Part shown: positions 1 to 7,910 of the stretch, in pieces
Layout: every line of letters starts with the position of its first letter
How positions within the stretch are numbered: the first letter of the stretch is position 1
Assembly: GCF_947628055.1 (NCBI RefSeq)
Contig: NZ_CANQYJ010000002.1
Coordinates: 1-47,004, forward strand
Direction: 5' to 3'
Length of the DNA stretch: 47,004 nucleotides
Source: an uncultured Rikenella sp.
GTDB taxonomy: Bacteria; Bacteroidota; Bacteroidia; Bacteroidales; Rikenellaceae
The notes under the pieces: generated by a model
What the model saw: only the letters and a program-made list of their open reading frames with translations
Database searches by the model: none
What the model was told of the DNA's origin: nothing
Position numbers and translations under genes: made by a program

Positions 1-822
1 CCTCTCCGCAGCATAGGCCACCACGTCCCGAATCTCGTCCTGCGTATAGAATCCGCCGTACAAGGTATCCCCGTCCTCGACCCGGAGCAGCTCCTGCGGA
101 ATGAGCATGTCCGGATTGTCCTCCCGCGCAGCCGCCGCCATACACTCGCGATCCTGCCCGTTGAACCGGCGCCACGCCCCGCGTTCGGTCAGCAGCGGAT
201 ACTGCTTGATCTCGATGCGCCACCCCTGGTCGTCGGTCAGGTGCCAGTGGAATTTGTTGAGTTTGTAGGTCGCCATCAGGTCGATGAATGCCTTGACCTG
301 TTCCGTGGTGTAGAAATGGCGGCTCACGTCCAAAAGCGCCCCCCGCCACTCGAAGCGCGGTGCGTCGGTGATCGTAACGTAGGGTATCCGGCTGTCTTTC
401 GAATCGACCGGCACTAACTGCCGCAATGTCGCGATCCCCATCAGCACCCCGCGCGGCGAGGCTCCCTGAATGGTAATGCCCTGACCGTCGACGGTCAAGG
501 CGTATGCCTCGGGATTCGGATGGTCGAGGCCGAGTGTCAGCCGGATATTCCCCTCTTTACCGGGCTTGGCTTTTTCGAGTTGCAGGGCCGAGGATTTCCG
601 CAGCGTTTCGGTCAGGTATTTCGCTGCCGGAGCCAACGCCGAGTCGGCGGAGACGGTCATGCCGCTCTTGAGCTTGAACACGCCGTTTCCTCCGGTTATC
701 GAAACGGGTTTCGGGATCACGCGGATCTCGGGCTGCACCGTCGGGTGCGTGCCGCAGGAAACGAAAAGGAAAGAACCGGCAGCCATCATGGCGGCCAGTT
801 TGGGAAAGATTCTGAAGGTCAT
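1..822 (-). CDS. Beta-N-acetylhexosaminidase, GH20 family, lipoprotein (3' end outside the window)
   Basis: Secreted or surface exo-hexosaminidase that would remove terminal N-acetylhexosamine from glycans such as mucin or host glycoproteins. Reading the minus strand from the ATG at 822 gives 274 codons with no stop before the window edge, so the C-terminal part is missing. The N-terminus is a lipoprotein signal ending in a lipobox-like FVSC (Cys about residue 23). It is followed by a GH20b-like beta domain, then the start of the catalytic barrel with RFEWRGALLDVSRHFY and KLNKFHWHLTDDQGWRIEI, both typical of GH20. The catalytic Asp-Glu pair is expected beyond the visible part. It begins 24 bp after rbfA and may be cotranscribed with it. 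The family is secure; the glycan specificity cannot be read here. Confidence 0.9.
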   Translation of the reverse strand, partial: MTFRIFPKLAAMMAAGSFLFVSCGTHPTVQPEIRVIPKPVSITGGNGVFKLKSGMTVSADSALAPAAKYLTETLRKSSALQLEKAKPGKEGNIRLTLGLDHPNPEAYALTVDGQGITIQGASPRGVLMGIATLRQLVPVDSKDSRIPYVTITDAPRFEWRGALLDVSRHFYTTEQVKAFIDLMATYKLNKFHWHLTDDQGWRIEIKQYPLLTERGAWRRFNGQDRECMAAAAREDNPDMLIPQELLRVEDGDTLYGGFYTQDEIRDVVAYAAER

Positions 823-846
823 AAATCCGGACTGTTTTGAAGAGGG

Positions 847-1194
847 TTATTCTTTGATGAGCTTTTCGATGCGATCCACGTATTCGAGCGAGTCGTCAAT
901 GGCGAAAGCAATTTCCGGCACGAGCCGCAGCTGGTTTTTCACCCGTTTGCCGAGTTCGTAGCGGATCATCCCCGCGTTCTCTTTCAAGGTGCCGAGCAAA
1001 GCCGTCCCTTTGTCGAACGGAAATACGCTCAGATATATTTTGGCGAAGGTCAGATCCGGGCTCACGCGCACCTTGGAAACGGTCACCATAGCGCCTTGCA
1101 CCAAGTGCCGCGCCTCTTTGAGGAAAATGTCGCTGATGTCTTTTTGTATCTGCCTCCCGACTTTCTGCTGCCGGGTGGTCTCTTCTCTTTCCAT
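847..1194 (-). CDS. rbfA: Ribosome-binding factor A
   Basis: 115 aa, the usual length for RbfA, a cytoplasmic factor that binds the 30S subunit late in maturation and assists 16S rRNA 5'-end processing. The protein has the single KH-like domain, with an RQQKVGRQIQKDISDIF start and a conserved central VTVSKVRVSPDLTFAKIYLSV, ending in a short charged helix (EYVDRIEKLIKE). The start is the only well-placed ATG and matches the family N-terminus. Host housekeeping gene, 24 bp upstream of the hexosaminidase gene. Confidence 0.92.
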   Translation of the reverse strand: MEREETTRQQKVGRQIQKDISDIFLKEARHLVQGAMVTVSKVRVSPDLTFAKIYLSVFPFDKGTALLGTLKENAGMIRYELGKRVKNQLRLVPEIAFAIDDSLEYVDRIEKLIKE

Positions 1195-1489
1195 ACCTCT
1201 TTCTGTTTTTAAACGTTCATGCTATACCTGTCGTAAGGCATCGGCCGGTCTGTACGAAGCAAAGGCAGAGTCCGCCACATTTGAACTCTGCCTTGCAAGA
1301 AAGGCGAATACCGCAGAAAGCCCCCGCGCGGAATAGGCCGCCGCAGTGCGTCTCCTTCGACGCCCCGTGGTGTGCGGCTGCGAAAGCGCGGCGGTTCCCC
1401 GCAGCAAATAGAGAGTAATGCCCCGCGAGCGGGAGCGGCGGGAAAGAAGGCATCCGCCTATGCCTTCCCCCTCATCTACTCGTATGATC
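1195..1489. other. Host intergenic stretch, no gene seen
   Basis: About 295 bp between rbfA and the glycogen gene. Open frames here are short, rich in Ala, Gly and Cys, and show no protein-like pattern. I see no tRNA, no clear terminator and no good TAnnTTTG box. Confidence 0.5.
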
Positions 1490-4400
1490 CTACACCCATT
1501 TGACTAAGGCGAAGTCCATGCGGTGCGGCAGTTTCGGGTTCTTGGCATAGACCCGTATCGCCACGTCGTAAGAGCCTGCGTTTTCCGGGGTCGAGTTGAG
1601 CCGGAAAGTCGCCACGCTCCCCTCCATTTGCACCAATTCAAATTGGAAGGTATTCCGGAGTTTGATCTTGCCGCTGTTTCCTCCGTCGTTCGTGATCTGA
1701 TCCGCCACCAGCACTTCTACACCAATATCTTCCGGCATCAGGCCGTCGATATCCACATTCACCTCCAGTTTGTAATGCTCGCCCAGCTTGATCTCCGAAT
1801 GCCCCACATCGTACTGTTTGAAATCGAGCACCTGCACTTTGTCCCACGAGCGGCTCACGCGCCGTTTCCAGGCTGCGATCTCGCGGGCCTCGGCAAAATC
1901 GTCGGCGATCATGCGTTCATGCCGCGCAAAGAGTTTCGAGTAGTACCGGTCCTCGTAATCCTGCATCATGCGGTTGGTGGTGAACTGCGAGGCCACCTCC
2001 GCGATACACTTTTTGACCGCGCCGATCCACTTCACCGGCAGGTTGTTGGCGTCCCGCTCGTAATAGAGAGGCGCGATCTGCTCTTCGATCGTCGTATAGA
2101 TCATTTCGGCGTCCATTTCGTTCTGGTAACGCGGGTCGTCGAACGTGTTTTCCATCGGCAGCATCCAGCCGGCCCCTTCCTTGTATCCTTCGACCCACCA
2201 GCCGTCGAGTACCGAGAAGTGAAGCACCCCGTTCATCACGGCCTTTTCGCCGCTCGTCCCCGAAGCCTCCAACGGCCGCGTCGGGGTGTTCATCCAGACA
2301 TCGACCCCCTGCACCATCCGCCGTGCCAGCTCCATGTCGTAGTTCTGGAGGAAAATGACTTTCCCCAGGAACTGCGGCATCTTCGACACTTCGACGATTT
2401 TCTTGATGAGGTCTTGCCCCGCCTTGTCCGCCGGATGGGCCTTGCCTGCAAAGACGAACTGCACCGGCCGCGTCGGATGGTTCACGATCTGTTCCAGCCG
2501 TTCCATATTGGTGAAGAGCAGGTGCGCCCGTTTGTACGTTGCGAACCGCCGTGCGAACCCGATCGTCAGCACGTCGTTCTTCAAGGATTCCTGTATCTGG
2601 ACGATCTGCCGCGGCGAGTCGAACCGGAATTGCACCGGATCGGCCACCCGCGCGCGTATCTTCTTCATCAAGCGCTCTTTGAGGTACAATCTGGTATCCC
2701 ACAAAGTCCGGTCGTCGATATGGTAGATCTTTTCCCAGTTTTCCTTCGAGTAGTCTCCCGCTCGGAACGACTCGCCGAAAGTGTTGTAGTACAGCTCCTT
2801 GAGCCGCGTGGCCGCCCACGTCGGGAAATGCACTCCGTTGGTCACGTATCCGATATGCAGTTCGCAAGGCAAATATCCCGGCCAGATGTTTTTGAGTATC
2901 TCTTTGCTCACTTCGCCGTGCAGCCAGCTCACCCCGTTGACTTCCTGCGACATGTTGGATGCCAGCACGCTCATCGAGAATTTCTCGTTCGGGTCGTTCG
3001 GGTTGGTCTTCCCGAGGTTGATGAACTGCTCCCACGTAATCTTGAGCCGCTCCGGATAGTGCGACATGTATTGCCGGATCATATCTTCCGGGAATGCGTC
3101 GTGCCCGGCCGGCACCGGCGTATGGGTCGTGAAGAGCGACGACGACCGCACGCACTCCATCGCCTCCGAGAAGCTCAGATCGTACCGGGCGATCAAATTA
3201 TGCACCCGTTCCAGTCCGATGAAAGCCGCATGCCCTTCGTTGCAATGGTAAATGTCCGCTTCGATCCCCAAGGTGTTCAACAGCTGGATGCCGCCGACTC
3301 CCAGCAGGAGCTCCTGTTTGAGCCGGTTTTCCCAGTCGCCGCCGTAAAGATGGTGCGTCACGCTGCGGTCTTCCGGCTGGTTCAGGTCGTGGTCGGTGTC
3401 CATCAGGTAGAGTTCCGTCCGGCCCACATCGCACTTCCATATTCTGGCGACCACTTTCCGTCCGGGGAAATTGACGGTCACTGTCTTCCAATTACCCTTT
3501 GCATCGCGCACCGGAGAGATCGGCAGTTTGAAGAAATCCTGCGGCTCGTAGCTGGCCTCCTGGTCGCCTGCGGCGGAAAGACGCTGGGTGAAATAGCCGT
3601 ACCGGTAGAGCAGCCCCACAGCAGTCATCGGCACATTCTTATCCGACGATTCCTTGAGGTAGTCCCCCGCCAGTATCCCCAATCCTCCCGAATAGATTTT
3701 TAGTGTGTGGTGCAAGCCGTACTCCATCGAGAAATAAGCCACTCTCGGCCGTGCATCCTGCGGTTTGGCCGCCATATATCTCCGGAACTCGGCATAGACT
3801 GCGTCCATCCGGGCCAGAAAATCCTGATTTTCAGCCAGCTCGCGCAGTTTCTTGAGGTTGAGCCGGTCGATCATGTCGATCGGGTTGCGGTCGACTCGGT
3901 TCCACAGTTCCGGGTCGATCGACTCGAACATTTGCCGCGCCGGGTCGTACCATGACCACCAGAGGTTCTTGGTCAGCTCTTCGAGCGGCCGAAGCCGTTC
4001 CGGCACCGAGCTTTCGACCATCATCCGGGTCCAGTTCGGCTTGCTTTCGAGCACCAGTTGCTGGCGCATGTAATTGAGTTGCTCGTGCATGGCTCCTCCG
4101 TCGGTATAGCTCCGCGTTACACGGCGTATGGCGGCTTCCAGCGCTATTCCGTAGAGGTCTAAGTAATGGGCGTAAAGATTCGACCACAATGCGGTCTTCG
4201 AGATTTCACGCGCCGAGCGGCGGTGGTCGTTCATTTCGTCGTCGCCCATATTCGTATAGGCGGCCAGCGTTTCGGCAATGGCCGCAACCACCTCCGAACT
4301 ATTGGTGTCGTCGCGGTGCACCACCGTCACGCCTTTGTGTCCCTGCCCAGTGTGCCGTTCGACCCACAGGCCGAATCCGGCCAGATCGGTCGTCACGGTC

Positions 4401-5770
4401 GGCACCGAGAAAGCGATGCTTTCCAACGGCGTATATCCCCACGGTTCGTAGTACGACGGGAAGACGGTTACGTCCATCCCGACCAGCAGTTCGTAATAGG
4501 TTTTGTCGAAAATCCCGTCGTCGCCGTTCAGGTAGCTCGGCACGAAGACGGTATGCACGCGGTTCCCCCGTCCGAGCAGGCCGCGCGCCCGCAGGTGGTT
4601 CACCACCGGGTCGTTGTCCGGGTCGCCGAGATAATGCGTGGCGTTCAATGCCCCGGCATAATCCATACAGCACTCTTTTTCGCCGGACAGAGTTCCTTGC
4701 AAATCCCTGCGCGGCCCGTGATTCCAGCACGGCACCATAATATATGCCAGTATATCCCGCCGCAAAGAGTCGTTGTTGTTGAGTTCGCCGAGTGAGTCGA
4801 TAAACTCGTCGATCCCTTTGTTCTTGAATTCGTAGCGTCCTCCGATCGAGACGATCAGCGGGTCGTTCTGCAATTCGATGCCGAGCGCGGCTTCCGCCAC
4901 CCGGATCATCCGGTCGCGGGCTTCGCGCCGTTTGGTCTCTGCTTCTTCGCCCTGCCATACGAAGCTGTCTTCAAACCCATTCGGGGTCACGGCCGATACT
5001 TCGGCTTCCAGCAATGCTTTGCATTCCCGTTTGGTAATTTCGCTGACGGTCGAAAAAGCATCCAGGTGATGGGCGGCTGCTTTCTCGATCGAATGTTTGG
5101 CCGTCACGCCGAACTGCCGGGCCATATCGTCGCCGTTAAAAGTATCCAGCCCGCTGTAAAGCGGCAGGCCGTTCCCGGCGATCGACCGGCCGATCACGGT
5201 GGCGTGGGTGGTGAATACCGTAGCGATGGAAGGCCGTTCTTTCTGGAGGTACAAGCCGCCACTGGCGGTCATCCATTCGTGGAAGTGGGCTGCGGCGTGT
5301 TTGCCCGGCTCGTTGTGGCATTTCACGTAGCTTTCGATGACTTTGCCCGCGGCGAAGCCGAACAGCACCGGTTCGACGTAGTCCCACTGGCCGCTGATGG
5401 AGTCCACTTTGTAGGTTTCCCACAGTTTGGCCAGAATCTCGTCTTTCCGCCCCATAATGGCCGAGAAGTTGACCAACACGGCGATCGGGGTTCCCTTGAC
5501 CGTCTTCCAACGTCCCACGCGGATGCGCAGTCCTTCGGCAGCGGCCATCTGCCGCCATGTTTTCAGCAGGTTCGAGTCTTCCTCGAATTCGGGGTTGTCT
5601 TTTTCGCTGGTCAGGTCGGGCCCGATGACGATATAGTGCTCGTCGCCGAATGTCTGAACTGCGGTCAATGCCTTGGTACCCACGACGGTATGGATGCCGC
5701 CGATCTTGTTGCATACTTCCCAGCTCACCTCGAAAAGCATGTCGGGCGTTTGTCTTGTATTTTCGCTCAT
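1490..5770 (-). CDS. Fused glycogen synthase (GT3) and alpha-glucan phosphorylase (GT35)
   Basis: 1426 aa carrying two opposing enzymes of glycogen metabolism. Residues about 10-555 are a GT3-type glycogen synthase: LFEVSWEVCNKIGGIHTV at the start, HFHEWMTASGGLY near 163, and the nucleotide-sugar site YEPWGYTPLESIAF at 441-454. Residues about 585-1426 are a phosphorylase of the short bacterial type, opening with the DUF3417-like region LEELTKNLWWSWYDP. It continues with RVAYFSMEYG and the pyridoxal-phosphate motif EASGTSGEKAVMNG, whose Lys is near residue 1176. A beta-rich tail of about 110 residues follows. Separate synthase and phosphorylase proteins are known in Bacteroidetes; here they share one frame, with no internal stop or frameshift visible. 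Both active-site regions look intact. Cytoplasmic, host-encoded. Confidence 0.9.
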   Translation of the reverse strand: MSENTRQTPDMLFEVSWEVCNKIGGIHTVVGTKALTAVQTFGDEHYIVIGPDLTSEKDNPEFEEDSNLLKTWRQMAAAEGLRIRVGRWKTVKGTPIAVLVNFSAIMGRKDEILAKLWETYKVDSISGQWDYVEPVLFGFAAGKVIESYVKCHNEPGKHAAAHFHEWMTASGGLYLQKERPSIATVFTTHATVIGRSIAGNGLPLYSGLDTFNGDDMARQFGVTAKHSIEKAAAHHLDAFSTVSEITKRECKALLEAEVSAVTPNGFEDSFVWQGEEAETKRREARDRMIRVAEAALGIELQNDPLIVSIGGRYEFKNKGIDEFIDSLGELNNNDSLRRDILAYIMVPCWNHGPRRDLQGTLSGEKECCMDYAGALNATHYLGDPDNDPVVNHLRARGLLGRGNRVHTVFVPSYLNGDDGIFDKTYYELLVGMDVTVFPSYYEPWGYTPLESIAFSVPTVTTDLAGFGLWVERHTGQGHKGVTVVHRDDTNSSEVVAAIAETLAAYTNMGDDEMNDHRRSAREISKTALWSNLYAHYLDLYGIALEAAIRRVTRSYTDGGAMHEQLNYMRQQLVLESKPNWTRMMVESSVPERLRPLEELTKNLWWSWYDPARQMFESIDPELWNRVDRNPIDMIDRLNLKKLRELAENQDFLARMDAVYAEFRRYMAAKPQDARPRVAYFSMEYGLHHTLKIYSGGLGILAGDYLKESSDKNVPMTAVGLLYRYGYFTQRLSAAGDQEASYEPQDFFKLPISPVRDAKGNWKTVTVNFPGRKVVARIWKCDVGRTELYLMDTDHDLNQPEDRSVTHHLYGGDWENRLKQELLLGVGGIQLLNTLGIEADIYHCNEGHAAFIGLERVHNLIARYDLSFSEAMECVRSSSLFTTHTPVPAGHDAFPEDMIRQYMSHYPERLKITWEQFINLGKTNPNDPNEKFSMSVLASNMSQEVNGVSWLHGEVSKEILKNIWPGYLPCELHIGYVTNGVHFPTWAATRLKELYYNTFGESFRAGDYSKENWEKIYHIDDRTLWDTRLYLKERLMKKIRARVADPVQFRFDSPRQIVQIQESLKNDVLTIGFARRFATYKRAHLLFTNMERLEQIVNHPTRPVQFVFAGKAHPADKAGQDLIKKIVEVSKMPQFLGKVIFLQNYDMELARRMVQGVDVWMNTPTRPLEASGTSGEKAVMNGVLHFSVLDGWWVEGYKEGAGWMLPMENTFDDPRYQNEMDAEMIYTTIEEQIAPLYYERDANNLPVKWIGAVKKCIAEVASQFTTNRMMQDYEDRYYSKLFARHERMIADDFAEAREIAAWKRRVSRSWDKVQVLDFKQYDVGHSEIKLGEHYKLEVNVDIDGLMPEDIGVEVLVADQITNDGGNSGKIKLRNTFQFELVQMEGSVATFRLNSTPENAGSYDVAIRVYAKNPKLPHRMDFALVKWV

Positions 5771-5914
5771 ATAGGGTCGAATTTATTTCCCGTTTTTCGT
5801 TTGGCCTGCACGGATTGACTGCAATTTGCAGAATGTGCAGATTTTCAAAGGTAACATTTTATAATGGATTGCAAAGCGGTTGTTTTCTTTTTCGCTCTGT
5901 CTGCGGGCTCCGTC

Positions 5915-6304
5915 TTACCGTACCAGGTCGGAATAGTAACGGATTTCCGGGGTTCCCGTGCCGTCGACTGTCCTTACGGCGACCAAGTCCACTGCGGTTT
6001 CTGCGGTCAGGTTCCGGTGGGCCATATACCGTTCTGCGGCTTGTGCCATGCGCCGGGCTTTGGCCGGGGTCACGGCGGCTTCGGGCGAAAAATCTTCTTG
6101 TACGGAGCTTCTCCCTGTCCGGGTCTTGACTTCGACGAAGTGGTACACTCCATCGGGCGAAATGGCTATGATGTCGATATCGGTTCTCATCCCTCGGGCT
6201 GCTGTGTCTCTCCATCGCCGCTCCACGATTTTCCACCCGCAGGCGCACAAATATTCCGCTGCTGTCTCTTCACCCCACTGCCCGGTGTCGATATGCGTTG
6301 CCAT
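5915..6304 (-). CDS. YraN-family (UPF0102) endonuclease-like protein
   Basis: 129 aa with the UPF0102 fold, which resembles Holliday-junction resolvases and restriction endonucleases. Visible motifs are GQWGEETAAEYLCACGW at the N-terminus and the PD-(D/E)xK-like core TDIDIIAISPDGVYHFVEVK, where the Asp, Glu and Lys fit the nuclease signature. The frame is open back to an ATG at 6349, but the family N-terminus (M-A-T-H-x-x-x-G-x-W-G-E-E) fits the ATG at 6304 far better. The extra upstream codons overlap the probable prophage boundary. It is the last clear host gene on the left. Function in the cell is not established. Confidence 0.8.
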   Translation of the reverse strand: MATHIDTGQWGEETAAEYLCACGWKIVERRWRDTAARGMRTDIDIIAISPDGVYHFVEVKTRTGRSSVQEDFSPEAAVTPAKARRMAQAAERYMAHRNLTAETAVDLVAVRTVDGTGTPEIRYYSDLVR

Positions 6305-6331
6305 TTTATCGTAGGTTTTATTTTGTATTGC

Positions 6332-6373
6332 GCTGGAGGGAGACGACATTTACTGAGTAATCATTCTGATTAC
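6332..6373. other. Candidate left prophage boundary (attL) with adjacent palindrome
   Basis: Bases 6332-6341 read GCTGGAGGGA, identical to 46994-47003 inside the tmRNA 3' end at the right edge, in the same orientation. Fifteen bases further on is a perfect inverted repeat, GTAATCA TTC TGATTAC (6357-6373), of a form that could bind recombinase or an excision factor. The site lies between the last host gene (yraN-like) and the first phage-like gene (repressor), where a boundary is expected. A 10-bp match is short and could be chance, so this is a weak call. Confidence 0.3.
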
Positions 6374-6431
6374 CAAGCTGTTATTTTCTGTATAATTTGG
6401 TTCTTGGGGATGCTCCGGTATGTTATTTAGG

Positions 6432-6743
6432 TTATTTTTGAGCTACTATCTTTAACAATTCATCACGTATATCGGGAGAGACTTCAAACGTGATGGATAC
6501 TTTCTTTTGTGAATAGCTTTCCAACGTATTTGCATTTACAAAACGTTCTGGATAGGTGAAGAGATAAAGTACATCTTCATCTAATGCTTGGGCTATTTTT
6601 TCTAATTCGCTGACTTTTATCTCTCGCTTTCCATTTTCGATATTGCTGGCTACGGCAGGATCACTGCCCAACGCATCGGAAATCACTTGCTGCTTCAGAC
6701 CTTTCGATTCTCGAATCCTTCTGATGTTCTCTCTAATATTCAT
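6432..6743 (-). CDS. XRE-family helix-turn-helix repressor (probable prophage repressor)
   Basis: 103 aa DNA-binding protein. Residues about 4-58 are an HTH_3 domain: IRRIRESKGLKQQVISDALG, then DPAVASNIENGKREIKVSELEKIAQAL. The C-terminal 40 residues are a short, possibly dimer-forming tail ending LLKIVAQK. It is divergent from the early operon across an operator-rich gap, the classical layout for a temperate-phage repressor. A TAnnTTTG box (TACCTTTG, 6755-6748 on the minus strand) lies only 4 nt before the start codon, so the maintenance transcript may be leaderless or nearly so. It lacks an S24 peptidase domain, so induction by RecA-driven self-cleavage is unlikely; the antirepressor at 9152 is a better candidate for relief. 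Confidence 0.75.
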   Translation of the reverse strand: MNIRENIRRIRESKGLKQQVISDALGSDPAVASNIENGKREIKVSELEKIAQALDEDVLYLFTYPERFVNANTLESYSQKKVSITFEVSPDIRDELLKIVAQK

Positions 6744-6778
6744 GATTCAAAGGTAGATGTGTGTATTTCAAATGGTTG

Positions 6779-6866
6779 TGAGAAAAAACATAGTTTACTT
6801 GAGATAATTTCAGTCAAATAGTGAGATTTTCTCATTATTGTTATTATATTTGCTCATGAAATTTCA
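6779..6866. promoter_or_regulatory. Divergent operator array and rightward early promoter
   Basis: Three TGAGA-headed sites start at 6779, 6800 and 6822, spaced 21 and 22 bp, so two helical turns apart on one face of the DNA. The best is a perfect palindrome, TGAGA TTT TCTCA (6822-6834); the second, TGAGA TAA TTTCA, is one base off; the first keeps only one half. A further palindrome, TGAAATTTCA, lies at 6857-6866. The TATATTTG box at 6845-6852 is a perfect match to the Bacteroidetes -7 element and points right, and the best operator sits just upstream of it, in its -33 to -15 zone. Repressor bound there would block early transcription. The match to repressor binding is inferred. Confidence 0.6.
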
Positions 6867-6891
6867 TCAAATCTCAAATATAAGACAAACG

Positions 6892-7107
6892 ATGAGAATA
6901 AGATCACGTCGTCAGTTAATCACTCGCCCGGAGTATAGAGCTACGTTGATGTCTTTCGTTATTGGGGAAACCCGACAATATCCTATCGAAAGCACATTAT
7001 TATCAGGGTTTCGAGTAGCTAAATCACGCTTAAAACAACAGGGGTATGATTTTGAGATTATACCAAATTACGAGGCCAATATTTTTACCGTGCAGCGTGT
7101 CTCCTGA
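6892..7107 (+). CDS. Small basic early phage protein, unknown
   Basis: 71 aa from the ATG at 6892. The frame opens earlier, at 6838 and 6856, but the early promoter's -7 box (6845-6852) would put the transcript start near 6859, so 6892 is preferred. The protein begins with a very basic segment (MRIRSRRQLITRPEYRA) and continues YPIESTLLSGFRVAKSRLKQQGYDFEI. It may be a small DNA-binding, Cro-like or excision factor given its position as first gene opposite the repressor, but I recognise no family. Its stop codon overlaps the 5' strand of the tRNA-like fold that follows. Confidence 0.55.
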   Translation: MRIRSRRQLITRPEYRATLMSFVIGETRQYPIESTLLSGFRVAKSRLKQQGYDFEIIPNYEANIFTVQRVS

Positions 7108-7144
7108 TTGGCAAACGCCGCAGTTCGAGTCTGCGGCAGGAGCA
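7101..7144 (+). other. tRNA-like fold, possible tRNA remnant
   Basis: CTCCTG (7101-7106) pairs with CAGGAG (7137-7142) as a 6-bp acceptor-like stem. Between them lies a D-arm-like ATTGGCAAACG and a T-arm-like hairpin, CCGCAG TTCGAGT CTGCGG (7118-7136), whose loop fits the universal T-loop. The anticodon arm and variable arm are absent, so it cannot be a working tRNA. The pieces resemble a leucine-type tRNA that lost its middle. The last base abuts the repeat that is duplicated at the right end of the prophage. Confidence 0.45.
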
Positions 7145-7170
7145 AGTATCCCCATACTTATGAATACAGA
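7144..7170 (+). repeat. Left copy of a 27-bp direct repeat shared with the right prophage end
   Basis: 24 of 27 bases match 46861-46887: 15 identical bases, three differences, then nine identical. The first 16 bases here are a perfect inverted repeat, AAGTAT CCCC ATACTT. It lies just before the small gene at 7160; the other copy lies 17 bp upstream of the integrase start. Possible roles are an integrase arm or core site, a former attachment site, or an operator. Confidence 0.6.
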
Positions 7171-7366
7171 TAGAATTATGAACATCATTCAGGAGATCAT
7201 TTCAGAGAAAAAATTGCGGCGACAGGAACCGCTCCATGCGTTGTACAGTGAGATTCACGCCCGTCTTCCTGCGTTAGGAATGGATATCGCGTTGCAGCAT
7301 CTGGTCGCCGCCGGGCGAATCGAAGAACATCCGACCATTCGTGAAACTTGTTACACACTGAAATGA
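7160..7366 (+). CDS. Small early phage protein, unknown
   Basis: 68 aa from ATG 7160; a second in-frame ATG at 7178 is an alternative start. The sequence (SEIHARLPALGMDIALQHLVAAGRI, then a short ETCYTL ending) looks like a compact winged-helix-like unit, but no family is recognised. The AAGTATCCCCATACTT palindrome sits directly before the start codon and could control it. The stop overlaps the next start by 4 nt (ATGA), so translation is probably coupled to the methyltransferase gene. Confidence 0.55.
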   Translation: MNTDRIMNIIQEIISEKKLRRQEPLHALYSEIHARLPALGMDIALQHLVAAGRIEEHPTIRETCYTLK

Positions 7367-7836
7367 AGAAGTTGATATTGGACGCCTGTTGCGGAGCGCG
7401 GATGATGTGGTTCGACAAGCAGAATCCGCTGGCGGTCTACATGGACTGCCGGGATGCCGAATATACCTTGTGTGACGGACGTCGGTTGGAGGTGCATCCG
7501 GATGTCGTGGCGGATTTTCGACAGATGCCATTCCCGGACGGTTCGTTCCGATTGGTTGTGTTCGACCCGCCCCACTTGAAGAAGTTGGGTGAGAACGCTT
7601 GGATGGCAAAAAAGTACGGGCGATTGCTCCCGACGTGGGAAACTGATATAAAGGCCGGATTTGATGAGTGTATGCGTGTTCTCGAAAACTACGGAGTGTT
7701 GATCTTTAAGTGGAACGAGACACGAGTAACCGTGAAACGTATCCTTGAAATTATCAGCGCAAAGCCGCTGTTTGGGCATAAATCCGGAAAGGCTTCGAAA
7801 ACGCACTGGATGTGCTTTATGAAATTGCCGAAATGA
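7363..7836 (+). CDS. Class I SAM-dependent methyltransferase, phage type
   Basis: 157 aa. It opens with a SAM-binding motif I, LILDACCGARMMWF, and has VFDPPH at residues 66-71 in the position of the DPPY catalytic motif of amino-methyltransferases. That suggests a base or other nitrogen as acceptor. No target-recognition domain is present, so it is not a standard restriction-linked enzyme. The upstream ORF start at 7348 is out of place; ATG 7363 overlaps the preceding stop and starts directly at the SAM fold. The next reading frame overlaps the end by ATGA. The substrate is unknown. Confidence 0.8.
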   Translation: MKKLILDACCGARMMWFDKQNPLAVYMDCRDAEYTLCDGRRLEVHPDVVADFRQMPFPDGSFRLVVFDPPHLKKLGENAWMAKKYGRLLPTWETDIKAGFDECMRVLENYGVLIFKWNETRVTVKRILEIISAKPLFGHKSGKASKTHWMCFMKLPK

Positions 7837-7910
7837 TCAGACTGCTATACATAGACCTCTTTTGCGTCGCTACTTGCGCGGCTCTCGAACAAGTCAGACT
7901 CACTGCGTAA
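7833..7910 (+). pseudogene. 25-codon remnant resembling the start of a DNA cytosine-5 methyltransferase
   Basis: The frame begins MIRLLYIDLFC, which matches the N-terminal motif of C5 DNA methyltransferases (normally YIDLFCGAGG). It then loses the glycine-rich loop (VATCAALEQVRLTA) and stops. Start and stop overlap the neighbours tightly: ATGA with the upstream gene, TAATG with the downstream one. The simplest reading is that a full methyltransferase gene at this position was deleted, leaving only the first codons. A genuine micro-peptide that keeps translational coupling between its neighbours is also possible. It is too short for certainty. Confidence 0.4.

Noticed and set aside
1217..1453. 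78-codon frame in the host gap before the glycogen gene
   Set aside because: Cys/Ala/Gly-rich, no start context, no family resemblance; likely chance.
1523..3703. 726-codon open frame on the plus strand
   Set aside because: Antisense shadow of the phosphorylase half of the glycogen gene; rich in Arg, His and Pro, with no domain pattern.
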